NCBI RefSeq assembly: GCF_000349725.1
Contig: NZ_KB714697.1
Coordinates: 106,760 to 170,759 of the forward strand
Direction of reading: 5' to 3'
DNA from: Ligilactobacillus pobuzihii E100301 = KCTC 13174
GTDB taxonomy: Bacteria; Bacillota; Bacilli; Lactobacillales; Lactobacillaceae
Length of the DNA: 64,000 nt
A model generated the notes under the pieces. The model did no database searches and was not told the DNA's origin. It saw only the letters and a program-made list of their open reading frames with translations. Positions within the stretch are counted from its first letter, which is position 1, and each line of letters begins with the position of its first letter. This document shows positions 1 through 8,732 of this stretch, piece after piece. The position numbers were made by a program, and so were the translations under genes.

Positions 1-458
1 TGCTATATGAGGACCTTCAACCAGAATTTAAGGAATATGCGGCTCAAATTATTCGTAACGCACAGGCTATGGCTGATGAGTTTTCTCATTATGATCATAT
101 TCGTGTTGTTTCTGGTGGAACTGATAATCATTTGCTGACTTTGGACTTATCACAAACAGAGCTGAATGGGAAACAAGCTCAGGAAGCTTTGGACTCTGTT
201 TCGATCACCACTAACAAAGAAGCAATTCCAGCTGAAAAATTAAGTCCTTTCAAAACTTCTGGTATTCGTCTAGGGACTCCAGCGATCACTACTCGTGGTT
301 TTAAAGAAGATGATTGTCGCCAAGTTGCTCGGCTAATTGTACGAACCATTAATAATCATGATAATGAACTTGAATTAAATAAAATAAAAGAAGAAGTTCA
401 TAAGTTAACAGCTGCTCATCCAATTTATGATTATCTCGCACCGATTGAGTTTAAATAG
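1..458 (+). CDS. glyA: Serine hydroxymethyltransferase, C-terminal part (cut by window start)
   Basis: The reading frame is open from base 3, so the gene begins before the window; about 151 C-terminal residues are seen. The enzyme is PLP-dependent, cytosolic, and interconverts serine and glycine while charging tetrahydrofolate with a one-carbon unit. Visible family signatures are [10 protein letters not shown] near the start of the visible part, then [14 protein letters not shown], which is the conserved C-terminal segment of bacterial GlyA. The PLP lysine lies upstream of the window. The end is normal and a strong terminator follows. The identification rests on these motifs; there is no sign of damage. 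Confidence 0.95.
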   Translation, partial: LYEDLQPEFKEYAAQIIRNAQAMADEFSHYDHIRVVSGGTDNHLLTLDLSQTELNGKQAQEALDSVSITTNKEAIPAEKLSPFKTSGIRLGTPAITTRGFKEDDCRQVARLIVRTINNHDNELELNKIKEEVHKLTAAHPIYDYLAPIEFK

Positions 459-490
459 TTTTTTATAAAAAAACTCCGAATAAATTAAAA

Positions 491-545
491 TGCTCCATGA
501 TCATTAGCTTTTAATGTCTAACGATCATGGAGCACTTTTTTTTTA
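491..545. terminator. Intrinsic terminator after glyA, probably bidirectional
   Basis: A perfect 12-bp stem (491-502 with 523-534, TGCTCCATGATC and its complement) is followed by a run of T on the plus strand. An A-rich stretch lies on the other side, so it can also serve the convergent acetyltransferase gene. Confidence 0.85.
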
Positions 546-570
546 GAAAACGACTCTACTGGAAAATAAT

Positions 571-1074
571 TTAGTCGGTATCAAAATGTTGACCCATAAT
601 AACTAAGTCTAAGTAGTTATTGTCTATTTGTGCCACTTGAGGTAAAAATCCCCAGCGGTTAAAATTTTGTTTTTCAAAAAGAGCAAGACTGGCTGGGTTT
701 TGTTTAAAAATAAAAGCAACAATATTTTTGATCCCTATATATTTAAGTTGGCTCTTTACAAAATTTAGGGTTTTTGTTCCTAAATGGTGACCACGATAAT
801 TTTCGTCTATGTACAAACTGATTTCTGCAGTTTGACTATATGCTGCTCTGCCATAAAATGGTTCTAGACCGACCCAACCAATAATGATATTATCTTTTTT
901 GATAGTCCATAAAGGGTATGAATTTTGATTATATTCTTCAAACCAGGACTTTCTGTCAGCAACCGTAACTGGCTGAGTGTCAGCTGTCACCGTTTTTAAT
1001 TTGATAGTTTGATTATATATTTCGACGATTTTAGGTAGATCACTTTTTTGAGCAAATTCAAATTTAATGTCCAT
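571..1074 (-). CDS. GNAT-family N-acetyltransferase (phosphinothricin acetyltransferase-like)
   Basis: A 167-residue cytosolic protein. The chosen ATG at 1074 is preceded by AAAGGAAA at suitable distance; the longer open frame to 1239 has no ribosome site. The acetyl-CoA binding motif A is visible as ENYRGHHLGT (about residues 91-100). The N-terminal pattern (FEFAQKSDLPKIVEIYNQ) and length match the Pat/YwnH type of small GNAT enzymes, which acetylate a free amino group on a small molecule. The real substrate cannot be read from sequence. It is convergent with glyA and divergent from the aldo/keto reductase. Confidence 0.8.
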   Translation of the reverse strand: MDIKFEFAQKSDLPKIVEIYNQTIKLKTVTADTQPVTVADRKSWFEEYNQNSYPLWTIKKDNIIIGWVGLEPFYGRAAYSQTAEISLYIDENYRGHHLGTKTLNFVKSQLKYIGIKNIVAFIFKQNPASLALFEKQNFNRWGFLPQVAQIDNNYLDLVIMGQHFDTD

Positions 1075-1303
1075 AGATAGTTTTCCTTTCGAAAATTGCT
1101 TATTACAATTTAGTTTTATATTAGTATTTAAAGTTGATTTTTCTAAAAATAATAGCAGAGAACATTGTATATAACAAACCGCTTTATTTTTTTTGAGGTT
1201 GACATGAGAAAGGCAGCTATTCAACAATAAACATATCACATTATTTTAATAGAAAAATGAGTTACAATATCTATAATGGATATCATAGAGGAGGAAGTAA
1301 TAT

Positions 1304-2143
1304 ATGGCAATACCCAAAGTAGTATTAAACGATGGTTATAAGCTGCCCAAAGTTGGGTTAGGTACTTTTCAGCTACGTGGTGGAATAGGTTATCACCAAA
1401 TTATTTCAGCGATCAAAGACGGCTATCGTTCAATTGATAGTGCAACAAATTATGATAATGAAGGAATTGTCGGTAAAGCGATCCGAGATTCTGGTGTGCC
1501 CCGAGATCAAATATTTGTTTCGTCAAAACTTCCTGGTAAGTATCATGGTTATGATGATGCTTTAAACGCGATCAAAGAATCATTAGCCAGGATGGGCTTG
1601 GAATACTTTGATCTATACTTGATTCATTGGCCGCTACCAAAGAGAGGCTTATATGTTGAAGCTTGGAAAGCACTTGTTACTGCTCAAAAACTCGGCTTGA
1701 TCAAGTCGATCGGTGTTTCCAATTTTGAGCCTGAGCATTTAGATAAGATCATTGCTGAAACTGGAGTAACACCTTCCGTTAATCAAATTGAGATCCACCC
1801 ATACTGGGTCAATGACCAACGTGTACAAGAAGACGCTAAACGTGGGATAGTAACTGAAGCATGGAGTCCTTTAGGACGCGGTAGTTCAGCTTTAAGTGAA
1901 CCGATCGTTAAAAAGCTTGCTGAAAAATACGATAAAAATGTTGGGCAGATCATATTAAGGTGGCATATCCAGCGTGGAATCGTACCTCTTCCCAAGTCAA
2001 CAAATTTAAAACATCAGCGTGCAAACCTTGATGTTTTTGATTTTGAATTAACTGATGATGAAGTTAAAGCAATTAATACTTTGGATCGACAAGATGGACG
2101 TATCGACGGACAAGATCCAAATGAATACGAAGAGTTTGAATAA
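1304..2143 (+). CDS. Aldo/keto reductase (NADPH-dependent)
   Basis: A 279-residue soluble TIM-barrel oxidoreductase of the bacterial AKR5-like group. The catalytic tetrad can be placed as Asp45, Tyr50, Lys75 and His108 (contexts DSATNYDNE, SSKLPG, LIHWP). The NADPH-binding C-terminal segment LPKSTNLKHQ is also present. Such enzymes reduce aldehydes, ketoacids or methylglyoxal-type compounds; the physiological substrate is not deducible. The start ATG has GAGGAGG about 10 bases upstream, and a TATAAT at 1272-1277 may be its -10 box. It is a single-gene unit bounded by a terminator. Confidence 0.9.
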   Translation: MAIPKVVLNDGYKLPKVGLGTFQLRGGIGYHQIISAIKDGYRSIDSATNYDNEGIVGKAIRDSGVPRDQIFVSSKLPGKYHGYDDALNAIKESLARMGLEYFDLYLIHWPLPKRGLYVEAWKALVTAQKLGLIKSIGVSNFEPEHLDKIIAETGVTPSVNQIEIHPYWVNDQRVQEDAKRGIVTEAWSPLGRGSSALSEPIVKKLAEKYDKNVGQIILRWHIQRGIVPLPKSTNLKHQRANLDVFDFELTDDEVKAINTLDRQDGRIDGQDPNEYEEFE

Positions 2144-2160
2144 TAGGATAGCCTAATTTG

Positions 2161-2213
2161 GTAGCTTTGTTGTCATAAGACTTTACTGTCAAGACAACGA
2201 AGCTGCTTTTTTT
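2161..2213. terminator. Bidirectional terminator between convergent genes
   Basis: A 12-bp stem (2163-2174 with 2193-2204, AGCTTTGTTGTC and complement) is followed by seven T on the plus strand. The stem covers the last codons of the minus-strand orphan gene, whose stop lies in the loop. Confidence 0.8.
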
Positions 2214-2908
2214 AATTGCCTTAACAAAACTTTGTCGGAGATATTAGTTTTACATACGTCTTGCCATTTCCAATTTTCTGGCTGAAGATCTGCAAGGACG
2301 GGTTTGATCCACTGATTAGTCGGCAAGAGTTTTAATAAATCATGGGCATTAAATTGTGAAAAAAGAAAGTTTCTACCGTATAGTTGGGAAATTACTTTCT
2401 GAAAGTTGTGATCAGTGACTGGCAATAAAAGATGGTTTAGATTATTTCTATTACCAATAAAAAAATAGTTTTGATTTAGTTCTTTGTCTATATCAATTTT
2501 GTTATTTTTATTTTTTTCAGTTTTATTTGGTAAATGCAATACACAAACTAATCCTTGTTGTTGAAGGTACATTAAAAAATGTAGCATGGCTAATTCTTGT
2601 CTTGTAAATGAAAAAGTGTTTAGCTTTGGCTTAGATAATTGTTTTTCTAGTTGTGATTTTAAATAAACTAGGTTTGCCGGGTTACCAAAATTAAATTCTA
2701 ATTGTTGGGCGTTTTTAAGCCAAAGAGGGTGATCAGCTAAACGTAATGTAAGCCAAATATTATGAGCTGATCTTAATAGAAAATAGGCACTGTCATTGGT
2801 TTTTGAGTAATTAACAGCAACTATAGATTGCGATGGTTTCAGTGAGCAGGATACGCTATGAAATAAATACCTGAAGAATAAAGATCGTTCGGCAGGAAAA
2901 ACTGTCAT
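2189..2908 (-). CDS. Hypothetical protein, unrecognised
   Basis: A 239-residue frame with an ATG start behind GAGGTG at about 6 bases, so it is probably translated. No family is recognised. There is no signal peptide or membrane segment. It is rich in Leu, Asn and Gln, with a Lys/Asn-rich low-complexity patch around residues 129-144, suggesting a flexible linker between two halves. The first part carries aromatic and basic residues (RSLFFRYLFHS), the last part ends in a short basic helix. It stands alone between an aldo/keto reductase and pyruvate oxidase, so context gives no function. The stop codon falls inside the terminator loop shared with the upstream convergent gene. Confidence 0.6.
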   Translation of the reverse strand: MTVFPAERSLFFRYLFHSVSCSLKPSQSIVAVNYSKTNDSAYFLLRSAHNIWLTLRLADHPLWLKNAQQLEFNFGNPANLVYLKSQLEKQLSKPKLNTFSFTRQELAMLHFLMYLQQQGLVCVLHLPNKTEKNKNNKIDIDKELNQNYFFIGNRNNLNHLLLPVTDHNFQKVISQLYGRNFLFSQFNAHDLLKLLPTNQWIKPVLADLQPENWKWQDVCKTNISDKVLLRQLKKAASLS

Positions 2909-3010
2909 TGATTACACCTCGAATAATTTTTTACTTGTAGTTCACAACTTAAATGATAATATACAAAATTCCAAAAATAAAATAAACTCTACGCGGGTAA
3001 CGCATAAAAA

Positions 3011-3040
3011 AAGACACATCGGATGATGTGCCTTTTTTTA
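3011..3040 (-). terminator. Terminator of the pyruvate oxidase gene
   Basis: Read on the minus strand, GCACATC and GATGTGT arms (centred on 3022) are followed by TTTTTTT; A-rich flanks on both sides could make it work in both directions. Confidence 0.75.
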
Positions 3041-3055
3041 CTTTGAGGTGTGATC

Positions 3056-4867
3056 TTAGAGTTCAACACCATATTTTTCCAAGTAATATGGGAAAGGTTT
3101 TAATTCTGAAGCATCATATTCTTCGAAGAATTCTTCGATCGAACGTTTACCATGAGCTTGTTGGTAACCATCTGAAATGTATTCAACAAAGTGGTCGCCT
3201 TCGATCTTAAGTTGTAATTCTTCAACTGGAATACCACGTTTACCTGTGATATTTGCGTCGATCAAAACAGGTTTACCTGCTTTAGAAGTTTCAAGTGCCT
3301 CATCAAAAGCAGCTCTCAAATCTTTAGCGTCGTTAACTTCGATACCATGAACGCCCATTGCTTCAGCGATATCTTTAAACTTAGCATCCTTCAAATCGAT
3401 ACCAAAGTTGTTCATTGTCAAGTCATCTTGTTCTGACTTAATGAAACTGAGGTATTGATTAGATGTAATAATGTTAATGACAGGCAAGTTGTATTTGTTC
3501 AATGTCAAAAGATCTTGCATAACCATTGAGAACGCACCATCACCTGCAATGTTAAATACCTGGCGTTTTGGGTAAGCGAATTGTGCTGCCATAGCACCTG
3601 GAAGCCCCCAGCCCATCGTTGCGAATAGAGCTGAAATAGTCATTTGTTGACCGCGTTTCATATCTAAGAAACGGAAACTGTTAATGATATTATCACCAAC
3701 ATCAACTGAGAAGAGTGCATCTGGCTCAGCAATACGGTTGATTTCACGGTAAATCTGCTCGTATTCAAGGGCGCCTTCAGTTTTGTTCATTAAACTTTCA
3801 AGGTAAGCTCTCCAGTCTTTCATGTCTTCTACAGCAGCTTTGTAGAATGGCGATTCTGGTTGTTTTTCACTTAATTTTAGGGCTTTGTCCAAGAATTTGC
3901 CAGAATCTGACCAGATACTGTAGTTAAGATAGTGGTGACGACCAAATTTAGACCGATCATTATCGATTTGAACAAATGTAAAGTCATGAGTCCGATAAAC
4001 TAAGTTAGCAAATGGGAAGTTAGCACCTAATGCGATAACTAGGTCAGCTGAACCAAATACTTCGTCGGCTGCTTTAGATGCAGCACGGTTAGAAGTACCC
4101 ATGTTACCTGCAAAATGATCGTCTACTTTACCTTTGGCTAGACCAGTGATCACAACAGGAATTTGTAATTTTTCTGATAACTCTTGTAATTTATCTTGGT
4201 TATCTTTGATACCTGAACCAACGTGGAAAACAGGGCGTTTAGCCTTTTTGATCATATCAAGTAAATGATTAACTTCTTCGTCAGTCGCTTCAGGTTGTGG
4301 AGCTGCTTTTTGGTCTGTTAATTGTGCGGAAGAGAATGGAACATCTTCAATTTCCTCGAAACCAATGTCGTTAGGAATAACAACAACAGAAACACCGTTA
4401 TTTTTGTATGCTTCACGGATAGCTTTGTCGATTACATATGGCAAGCTTTCTGGAGTCAAAACAACACGGTTATAGTCTGCAACATCAGTAAACATAGGAA
4501 CTTCTGGAAATTCTTGGAAGTAGTCATAGTTCACATTTGAACGAGGCACCTGTCCTACGATAGCTAATACAGGAACATTATCTTCTTTAGCATCGTATAA
4601 ACCATTCAATAAGTTAACTGCACCAGGACCAGCTGAACCAAAGGCTACACCAATTTCACCAGTAGCTTTAGCATGACCAGCAGCGGCTAAGGCACCAACT
4701 TGTTCATGACGTACTTGTACGTATTTAATGTTTTCTTGTTCAACTTCTAGACCATGTAATGTGGAACTGATCGAACCACCAGGATACCCATAAACATGTT
4801 TGACCCCCCAAGATTCTAAAACTTTCATCATCGCAACGCCGGCTTCAACGGTTTGTTGTTTTTGCAA
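3056..4867 (-). CDS. pox: Pyruvate oxidase (phosphate-dependent, H2O2-forming)
   Basis: A 603-residue cytosolic flavoenzyme that converts pyruvate, phosphate and O2 to acetyl phosphate, CO2 and H2O2, giving extra ATP through acetate kinase in aerobic lactic acid bacteria. The thiamine-diphosphate domain order is clear: Pyr domain with catalytic Glu in RHEQVG near residue 55, a central FAD-binding domain with LVIALGANFPFA, and a PP domain with NIAGDGAFSM near residue 440. The length equals that of L. plantarum and streptococcal Pox/SpxB. The start is TTG with AAAGGATG upstream; the ATG inside that site is out of frame. The promoter carries a cre-like site, which agrees with known CcpA repression of pox in L. 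plantarum. Confidence 0.93.
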   Translation of the reverse strand: MQKQQTVEAGVAMMKVLESWGVKHVYGYPGGSISSTLHGLEVEQENIKYVQVRHEQVGALAAAGHAKATGEIGVAFGSAGPGAVNLLNGLYDAKEDNVPVLAIVGQVPRSNVNYDYFQEFPEVPMFTDVADYNRVVLTPESLPYVIDKAIREAYKNNGVSVVVIPNDIGFEEIEDVPFSSAQLTDQKAAPQPEATDEEVNHLLDMIKKAKRPVFHVGSGIKDNQDKLQELSEKLQIPVVITGLAKGKVDDHFAGNMGTSNRAASKAADEVFGSADLVIALGANFPFANLVYRTHDFTFVQIDNDRSKFGRHHYLNYSIWSDSGKFLDKALKLSEKQPESPFYKAAVEDMKDWRAYLESLMNKTEGALEYEQIYREINRIAEPDALFSVDVGDNIINSFRFLDMKRGQQMTISALFATMGWGLPGAMAAQFAYPKRQVFNIAGDGAFSMVMQDLLTLNKYNLPVINIITSNQYLSFIKSEQDDLTMNNFGIDLKDAKFKDIAEAMGVHGIEVNDAKDLRAAFDEALETSKAGKPVLIDANITGKRGIPVEELQLKIEGDHFVEYISDGYQQAHGKRSIEEFFEEYDASELKPFPYYLEKYGVEL

Positions 4868-4913
4868 AATAATACATCCTTTCTCTCTGATAAGCTAAAA
4901 ACCAACACTATTC

Positions 4914-4942
4914 ATTCTACCTTAAAAGAAAATCGCTTACAA
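4914..4942 (-). promoter_or_regulatory. Pyruvate oxidase promoter with overlapping cre-like site
   Basis: On the minus strand, TTGTAA (4942-4937) and TAGAAT (4919-4914) are separated by exactly 17 bases. The 16-mer at 4942-4927 matches the CcpA operator consensus WTGNAARCGNWWWCAW at all but two or three 3'-side positions, with the core TGTAAGCG intact. It covers the -35 box and spacer, a position expected to repress. The promoter is seen directly; CcpA binding is inferred. Confidence 0.6.
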
Positions 4943-5150
4943 GGTTGTACGCAACATTTTTTTAATTTTTTCAAAAAAACTAAAAAATTTCTTTAAAAAC
5001 AGCGATTACTTTCGTCAAAATAGAACTTTAGTTAATTTTAGTAGGAATTTCATATTAAATAAATATAAACAGCTTATTTAAGTATTGAAATATGATTTAA
5101 TTATGCCGGAAAAGTATGGTGAATAAAAAGTTATTACGCTGATTGATAAA

Positions 5151-5180
5151 TTGACTGTTAACTCTTTGGCAGGCTATAAT
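5151..5180 (+). promoter_or_regulatory. Promoter of lepA
   Basis: TTGACT and TATAAT are separated by 18 bases, about 45 bases ahead of the lepA start codon. The rest of the 357-base gap between pox and lepA holds only the pox promoter and A/T-rich sequence in which I see nothing else. Confidence 0.75.
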
Positions 5181-5224
5181 GTACTGTTAGGAACATAACA
5201 GAAAAGAAAGCAGGAATTTGCTGA

Positions 5225-7054
5225 ATGAATATAGAAGAAATGAAGGAGCGTCAGAAACATATTCGCAATTTTTCGATCGTTGCGCATATTGATCATGGAA
5301 AGTCCACGATTGCGGATCGAATTCTTGAGTTGACGGATACTGTTTCTCATCGTGAAATGAAAGCACAACTTTTGGATTCGATGGATCTTGAACGAGAACG
5401 TGGGATCACGATCAAGTTGAATGCGGTTGAGTTAAAGTATCACGCAAATGATGGTGAAGATTATATTTTTCATTTGATTGATACACCAGGTCATGTTGAC
5501 TTCTCTTATGAAGTTTCTCGCTCGTTAGCGGCTTGTGAAGGAGCAGTTTTGGTCGTTGATGCAGCTCAAGGGATCGAAGCACAGACTTTAGCAAATGTTT
5601 ATTTGGCTATCGACGATGACCTAGAAATTATTCCAGTTATTAATAAAGTGGATCTTCCATCAGCTGAGCCCGAACTGGTGCGTAAAGATATTGAGGACCT
5701 GATCGGTTTAGATGCTTCTGATGCGGTATTAACTTCAGGTAAAACTGGTTTAGGGATACCGGAAATGTTAGAACAAATCGTGAATAAAGTTCCGGCTCCG
5801 TCGGGTGACATTCAAGCGCCACTTAAAGCCTTAGTATTTGACTCTGTTTATGATGACTATCGTGGAGTTGTTTTAAGTATTAGGATCACCCAAGGGTGTG
5901 TTAAGCCTGGCGATAAGATCAAAATGATGAATAGTGGTATGGAATACGACGTTGCTGAAGTTGGGGTCAACTCGCCTAAACCGTTAAAACGTGATTTTTT
6001 AATGGCAGGCGATGTGGGTTATTTGACTGCTAGTATCAAAAATATTAAGAACACACGTGTTGGTGATACAGTCACTAATGCTGATGATCCGGCTGCCAGA
6101 CCATTACCTGGCTACCGTGAGATGCATCCGATGGTATACTCAGGACTCTATCCAACGGATAATGGCAAGTATAACGATTTGCGTGAAGCACTGGAAAAGC
6201 TGCAGTTGAATGATGCTGCTTTGGAATTTGAGCCAGAAACTTCTCAAGCTTTAGGTTTTGGCTTTCGGTGTGGCTTTTTAGGTTTACTTCATATGGACGT
6301 TATTCAAGAACGTTTAGAACGTGAATTCGATATGGATCTGATCACGACAGCTCCAGCTGTTACTTATAACGTTGAATTGACTGATGGTTCGTACGTTAAG
6401 GTATCTAATCCTTCAGATATGCCAGAGGTCTCTAATATTGCTGAAATCAACGAACCGTTTGTTAGAGCTGAAATTATGGTGCCAAGCGAGTATGTAGGCG
6501 CTGTAATGGAATTGTGTCAGCGTAAACGTGGACAATTCGTTACAATGGATTATCTGGATGACACGCGTGTTAATGTGATCTACAAGATGCCATTGGCAGA
6601 AATTATTTTTGATTTCTTTGATAAATTAAAATCAAACACTCGTGGCTACGCTTCGTTAGATTATGAATTTGATAAAGAGCAACCGAGCGACCTAGTTAAG
6701 ATCGATATTTTATTGAACGGTGAAAAAGTTGATGCTTTGAGTTTTATTTCGCATAAACAGTTTGCTGATGAGAGAGCTCGTGTGATCACTAAAAAGCTTA
6801 AAGAAATTATCCCACGACAAAACTTTGAAATTCCGATCCAGGCTGCAACCGGTTCGAAGATTATTGCTCGGACTAACATTAAGGCTTATCGTAAGGACGT
6901 TACTTCACGGATCCATACAGGTGATCCAGATCGTCGTGCTAAGTTACTTGAAAAGCAAAAACGTGGTAAAAAACGGATGAAAGATGTAGGGACTGTTCAA
7001 ATACCTCAAGAGGCGTTTATGGCTGTGTTACAGTCAGAAGATGAAAGTAAATAA
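5225..7054 (+). CDS. lepA: Elongation factor 4 (LepA), ribosome-associated GTPase
   Basis: A 609-residue translational GTPase that acts on stalled or mis-translocated ribosomes. G-domain motifs are all present: AHIDHGKST (P-loop, about residues 20-28), [12 protein letters not shown] (switch), DTPGH, NKVD. The tail shows the LepA-specific C-terminal domain ([20 protein letters not shown] and the basic GKKRMKDVG segment). Size is normal for the family. The ribosome site is weak (AGGA about 11 bases upstream). It is a single-gene unit with its own promoter and terminator. Confidence 0.97.
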   Translation: MNIEEMKERQKHIRNFSIVAHIDHGKSTIADRILELTDTVSHREMKAQLLDSMDLERERGITIKLNAVELKYHANDGEDYIFHLIDTPGHVDFSYEVSRSLAACEGAVLVVDAAQGIEAQTLANVYLAIDDDLEIIPVINKVDLPSAEPELVRKDIEDLIGLDASDAVLTSGKTGLGIPEMLEQIVNKVPAPSGDIQAPLKALVFDSVYDDYRGVVLSIRITQGCVKPGDKIKMMNSGMEYDVAEVGVNSPKPLKRDFLMAGDVGYLTASIKNIKNTRVGDTVTNADDPAARPLPGYREMHPMVYSGLYPTDNGKYNDLREALEKLQLNDAALEFEPETSQALGFGFRCGFLGLLHMDVIQERLEREFDMDLITTAPAVTYNVELTDGSYVKVSNPSDMPEVSNIAEINEPFVRAEIMVPSEYVGAVMELCQRKRGQFVTMDYLDDTRVNVIYKMPLAEIIFDFFDKLKSNTRGYASLDYEFDKEQPSDLVKIDILLNGEKVDALSFISHKQFADERARVITKKLKEIIPRQNFEIPIQAATGSKIIARTNIKAYRKDVTSRIHTGDPDRRAKLLEKQKRGKKRMKDVGTVQIPQEAFMAVLQSEDESK

Positions 7055-7175
7055 AGGTTTTTCTTTGCCTTCTAAATTAAGGTTAAGAATTATCAAAACC
7101 ATTTCATCAGTCTTTGAGACATATTAGAATAGCAGTGGGTGGTAAGGACCACCTGATTTTTACAACTGTTTAGGG

Positions 7176-7212
7176 GAAAGTAATTTTTTTACAATTGCTT
7201 TCTCTTTTTTTT
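7176..7212 (+). terminator. Terminator after lepA
   Basis: A 10-bp stem (7176-7185 with 7193-7202, GAAAGTAATT with AATTGCTTTC, one G-T pair) is followed by eight T. A second small hairpin, GGTGGT/ACCACC at 7138-7153, lies just upstream. Confidence 0.75.
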
Positions 7213-7251
7213 ATTTGAATAATGTATACACTTACAAAAAGTAATTTTTAT

Positions 7252-7280
7252 TTGAATTCCTGAAATAGGATTGGTATGAT
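7252..7280 (+). promoter_or_regulatory. Promoter of the 149-residue orphan gene
   Basis: TTGAAT and TATGAT are spaced by 17 bases. The -10 box contains the upstream in-frame ATG at 7276, which therefore cannot be the start codon and supports the start at 7312. Confidence 0.7.
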
Positions 7281-7311
7281 GTCTTTCAGCATATTTGAGA
7301 GAGGTTTTTTT

Positions 7312-7761
7312 ATGGCAGTATATCAATTAAGTGCAAATAATTTTTTAGGTATAGATAAATCTAACAGTTTTTTGTATGTTCTAAAAGTTAAACTACCGGT
7401 CTTTATAAAAGTTAATGATGGATTAAAAGAAAAAATAGAGGGTACCTTCCAGAATTTGAATGATATTGAGTTATTGGATATTAAATTTCATGAAGGCAAA
7501 TTTACACGTTTTAAGTTGTGGCTAAATTTTTCTGACAATAACGACAGTCAATCTGATTTTTCAGTTAATTTAATGTTTCATCCTGAGTTGATGGAAATCC
7601 GGAAATATAGGTTACATGTTGGACAACAGTTTTACATTGAAACAACACCGCAAGACGATAATATTTCTTTAGATGACTTAGAAAGAGATTTCGAACAGTT
7701 TCAGGAAATTAATTTGTTTGTTGGAGCACAATACCAGTACACGGGAGTAAGGAATCAGTAA
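7312..7761 (+). CDS. Hypothetical protein, unrecognised
   Basis: A 149-residue acidic soluble protein of no family I know. The start is set by a promoter whose -10 box covers the only earlier ATG, and by GAGAGAGG ahead of 7312. Predicted character is mixed alpha/beta with many Phe, Asn and Asp residues; no signal peptide, no membrane segment, no cysteine motif. The C-terminal third is strongly acidic (DDNISLDDLERDFEQFQE). It has its own promoter and a following terminator, so it is a monocistronic accessory gene at the edge of a gene-poor region. Confidence 0.6.
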   Translation: MAVYQLSANNFLGIDKSNSFLYVLKVKLPVFIKVNDGLKEKIEGTFQNLNDIELLDIKFHEGKFTRFKLWLNFSDNNDSQSDFSVNLMFHPELMEIRKYRLHVGQQFYIETTPQDDNISLDDLERDFEQFQEINLFVGAQYQYTGVRNQ

Positions 7762-7805
7762 CATCTAGGATATTGTTTTGAGCATTATGGTATAGGTATA
7801 GATTG

Positions 7806-7857
7806 AAAGGATACGTATGCATTTATATTTGGCGTATGGATCCTTTTGATCTTTTTT
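7806..7857 (+). terminator. Probable terminator after the orphan gene
   Basis: AAAGGAT near 7806 pairs with ATCCTTT near 7840, with an inner ACG/CGT pairing and a bulge; two T-runs follow. Confidence 0.5.
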
Positions 7858-7867
7858 ATTTAAAATG

Positions 7868-7890
7868 GAAAAAAGAGCTGGGGCAAAAGC
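7868..7890. repeat. Isolated end of the dispersed intergenic repeat (decayed)
   Basis: AAAGAGCTGGGGCAAAAG resembles the outer end of the four-copy repeat described below (compare the inverted complement AAAAGAGCTGAGGCATAAC at 8864-8882). The rest of the element is not recognisable here. It could be the remnant of another copy or chance similarity. Confidence 0.35.
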
Positions 7891-8122
7891 AGTAGTACGT
7901 GGAAAAATAGTTTGTAAAGATAATAAGAGGGTATGCCATAGTGGCTATTTTTTAAGGGGTATGCGAAAATTACCAAAGTATATCAGTTGCCTTATGAAAG
8001 CCACAATGCCTAGACGACTAAACTTAATTAATACCCAAAGTCACTAATAATTAAATTACTAATGACAGTTAAGCTTCTTTTAAGGATGATTTTATATAGT
8101 ACAGGTCAAGGAGGCGAGTAAG

Positions 8123-8185
8123 ATGATAGAAGCTATCAGTACTCTACTTGCAGCACTTTATATATATCATTATGCTAATGAATAA
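8123..8185 (+). CDS. Possible 20-residue hydrophobic peptide
   Basis: The frame reads MIEAISTLLAALYIYHYANE and then stop. It is preceded by a near-perfect ribosome site, AAGGAGG, at 9 bases, better than that of many annotated genes nearby. The peptide has a hydrophobic stretch (ISTLLAALYIY) followed by a polar end, the general look of small membrane-acting peptides such as type I toxins, but it is not a recognised Fst or TxpA sequence. A hairpin with a short T-rich tail at 8327-8360 could end the transcript. No antisense RNA could be proved. Translation is inferred from the ribosome site only. Confidence 0.35.
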   Translation: MIEAISTLLAALYIYHYANE

Positions 8186-8326
8186 TTGGCACATTTAAGG
8201 TAGCTTTAAGGTTGAGATATTAAACTACGGTCATATAAGGAAGAATTCAGGTAAAACTTTAAGAACTGTAAAAATGTTTTAGGCTATTGCTACCTTATAA
8301 AAAGAACGGCATAGGAAAATGGATAT

Positions 8327-8360
8327 ATAGGCATCTAGTGAAAAGCTAGGTGCTATTTTG
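8327..8360 (+). terminator. Hairpin, possible terminator
   Basis: GGCATCTAG and CTAGGTGCT arms enclose TGAAAAG and are followed by ATTTTG. The T-run is short, so strength is uncertain. Confidence 0.4.
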
Positions 8361-8364
8361 CTTG

Positions 8365-8438
8365 GAAAATAAAAAGCCTTTAGAATAAGTGTTTCAATAC
8401 ATTTTAAATGGTTCTGTTTTGATTTAATAAGCAGAGGA
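8365..8438. repeat. Decayed duplicate of the sequence flanking tRNA-Ser
   Basis: This segment is a direct repeat of 8934-9005. The first 22 bases are identical (from AAAATAAAAAGCC), the second half shares TTTTAAATGGTTCT and the AATAAG-AGAG end that in the other copy runs into the tRNA 3' end. The hairpin present in the intact copy is broken here, so this copy is probably non-functional. Confidence 0.65.
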
Positions 8439-8508
8439 AATCTTTTTAAAAACAAAATAAAGTTAAACGTTATGTGTAGATTAGCAAGCGAATAGTTTAA
8501 AACAATAA

Positions 8509-8533
8509 CCTCCGAGAAATCGGAGGATTTTTA
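8509..8533 (+). terminator. Intrinsic terminator with GAAA loop
   Basis: CCTCCGA and TCGGAGG close a GAAA tetraloop and are followed by ATTTTTATTTT. No gene ends just before it; it may end the transcript of the 8123 peptide or of an unrecognised RNA. Confidence 0.6.
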
Positions 8534-8634
8534 TTTTGCACAATTATTCATCTAAATAAATTTATGTTATATTACCTTTTGTCGGAATTCCCTATAGCCG
8601 ACATATTCTTAGAAACACACGACTGAATGAAATG

Positions 8635-8668
8635 AGCTCACTTTTTCGGAGGTGAGTTTATTTTTATG
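8635..8668 (+). terminator. Weak terminator-like hairpin
   Basis: CTCAC (8637-8641) pairs with GTGAG (8652-8656), extended by two weaker pairs, and TTTATTTTT follows. No gene is seen immediately upstream. Confidence 0.3.
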
Positions 8669-8732
8669 CTATAATCTAGTTGTAACTATCAGAATTTCAT
8701 TCCATTCTGGAGTTGATTACTCCACACAAAAA

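Noticed and set aside
7865..8047. 60-codon plus-strand frame after the orphan gene
   Set aside because: No convincing ribosome site and it begins inside a repeat end; basic, Cys-containing translation looks random.
8564..8626. Micro-ORF MLYYLLSEFPIADIFLETHD
   Set aside because: No Shine-Dalgarno sequence upstream and no resemblance to a known small protein; chance frame in A/T-rich DNA.
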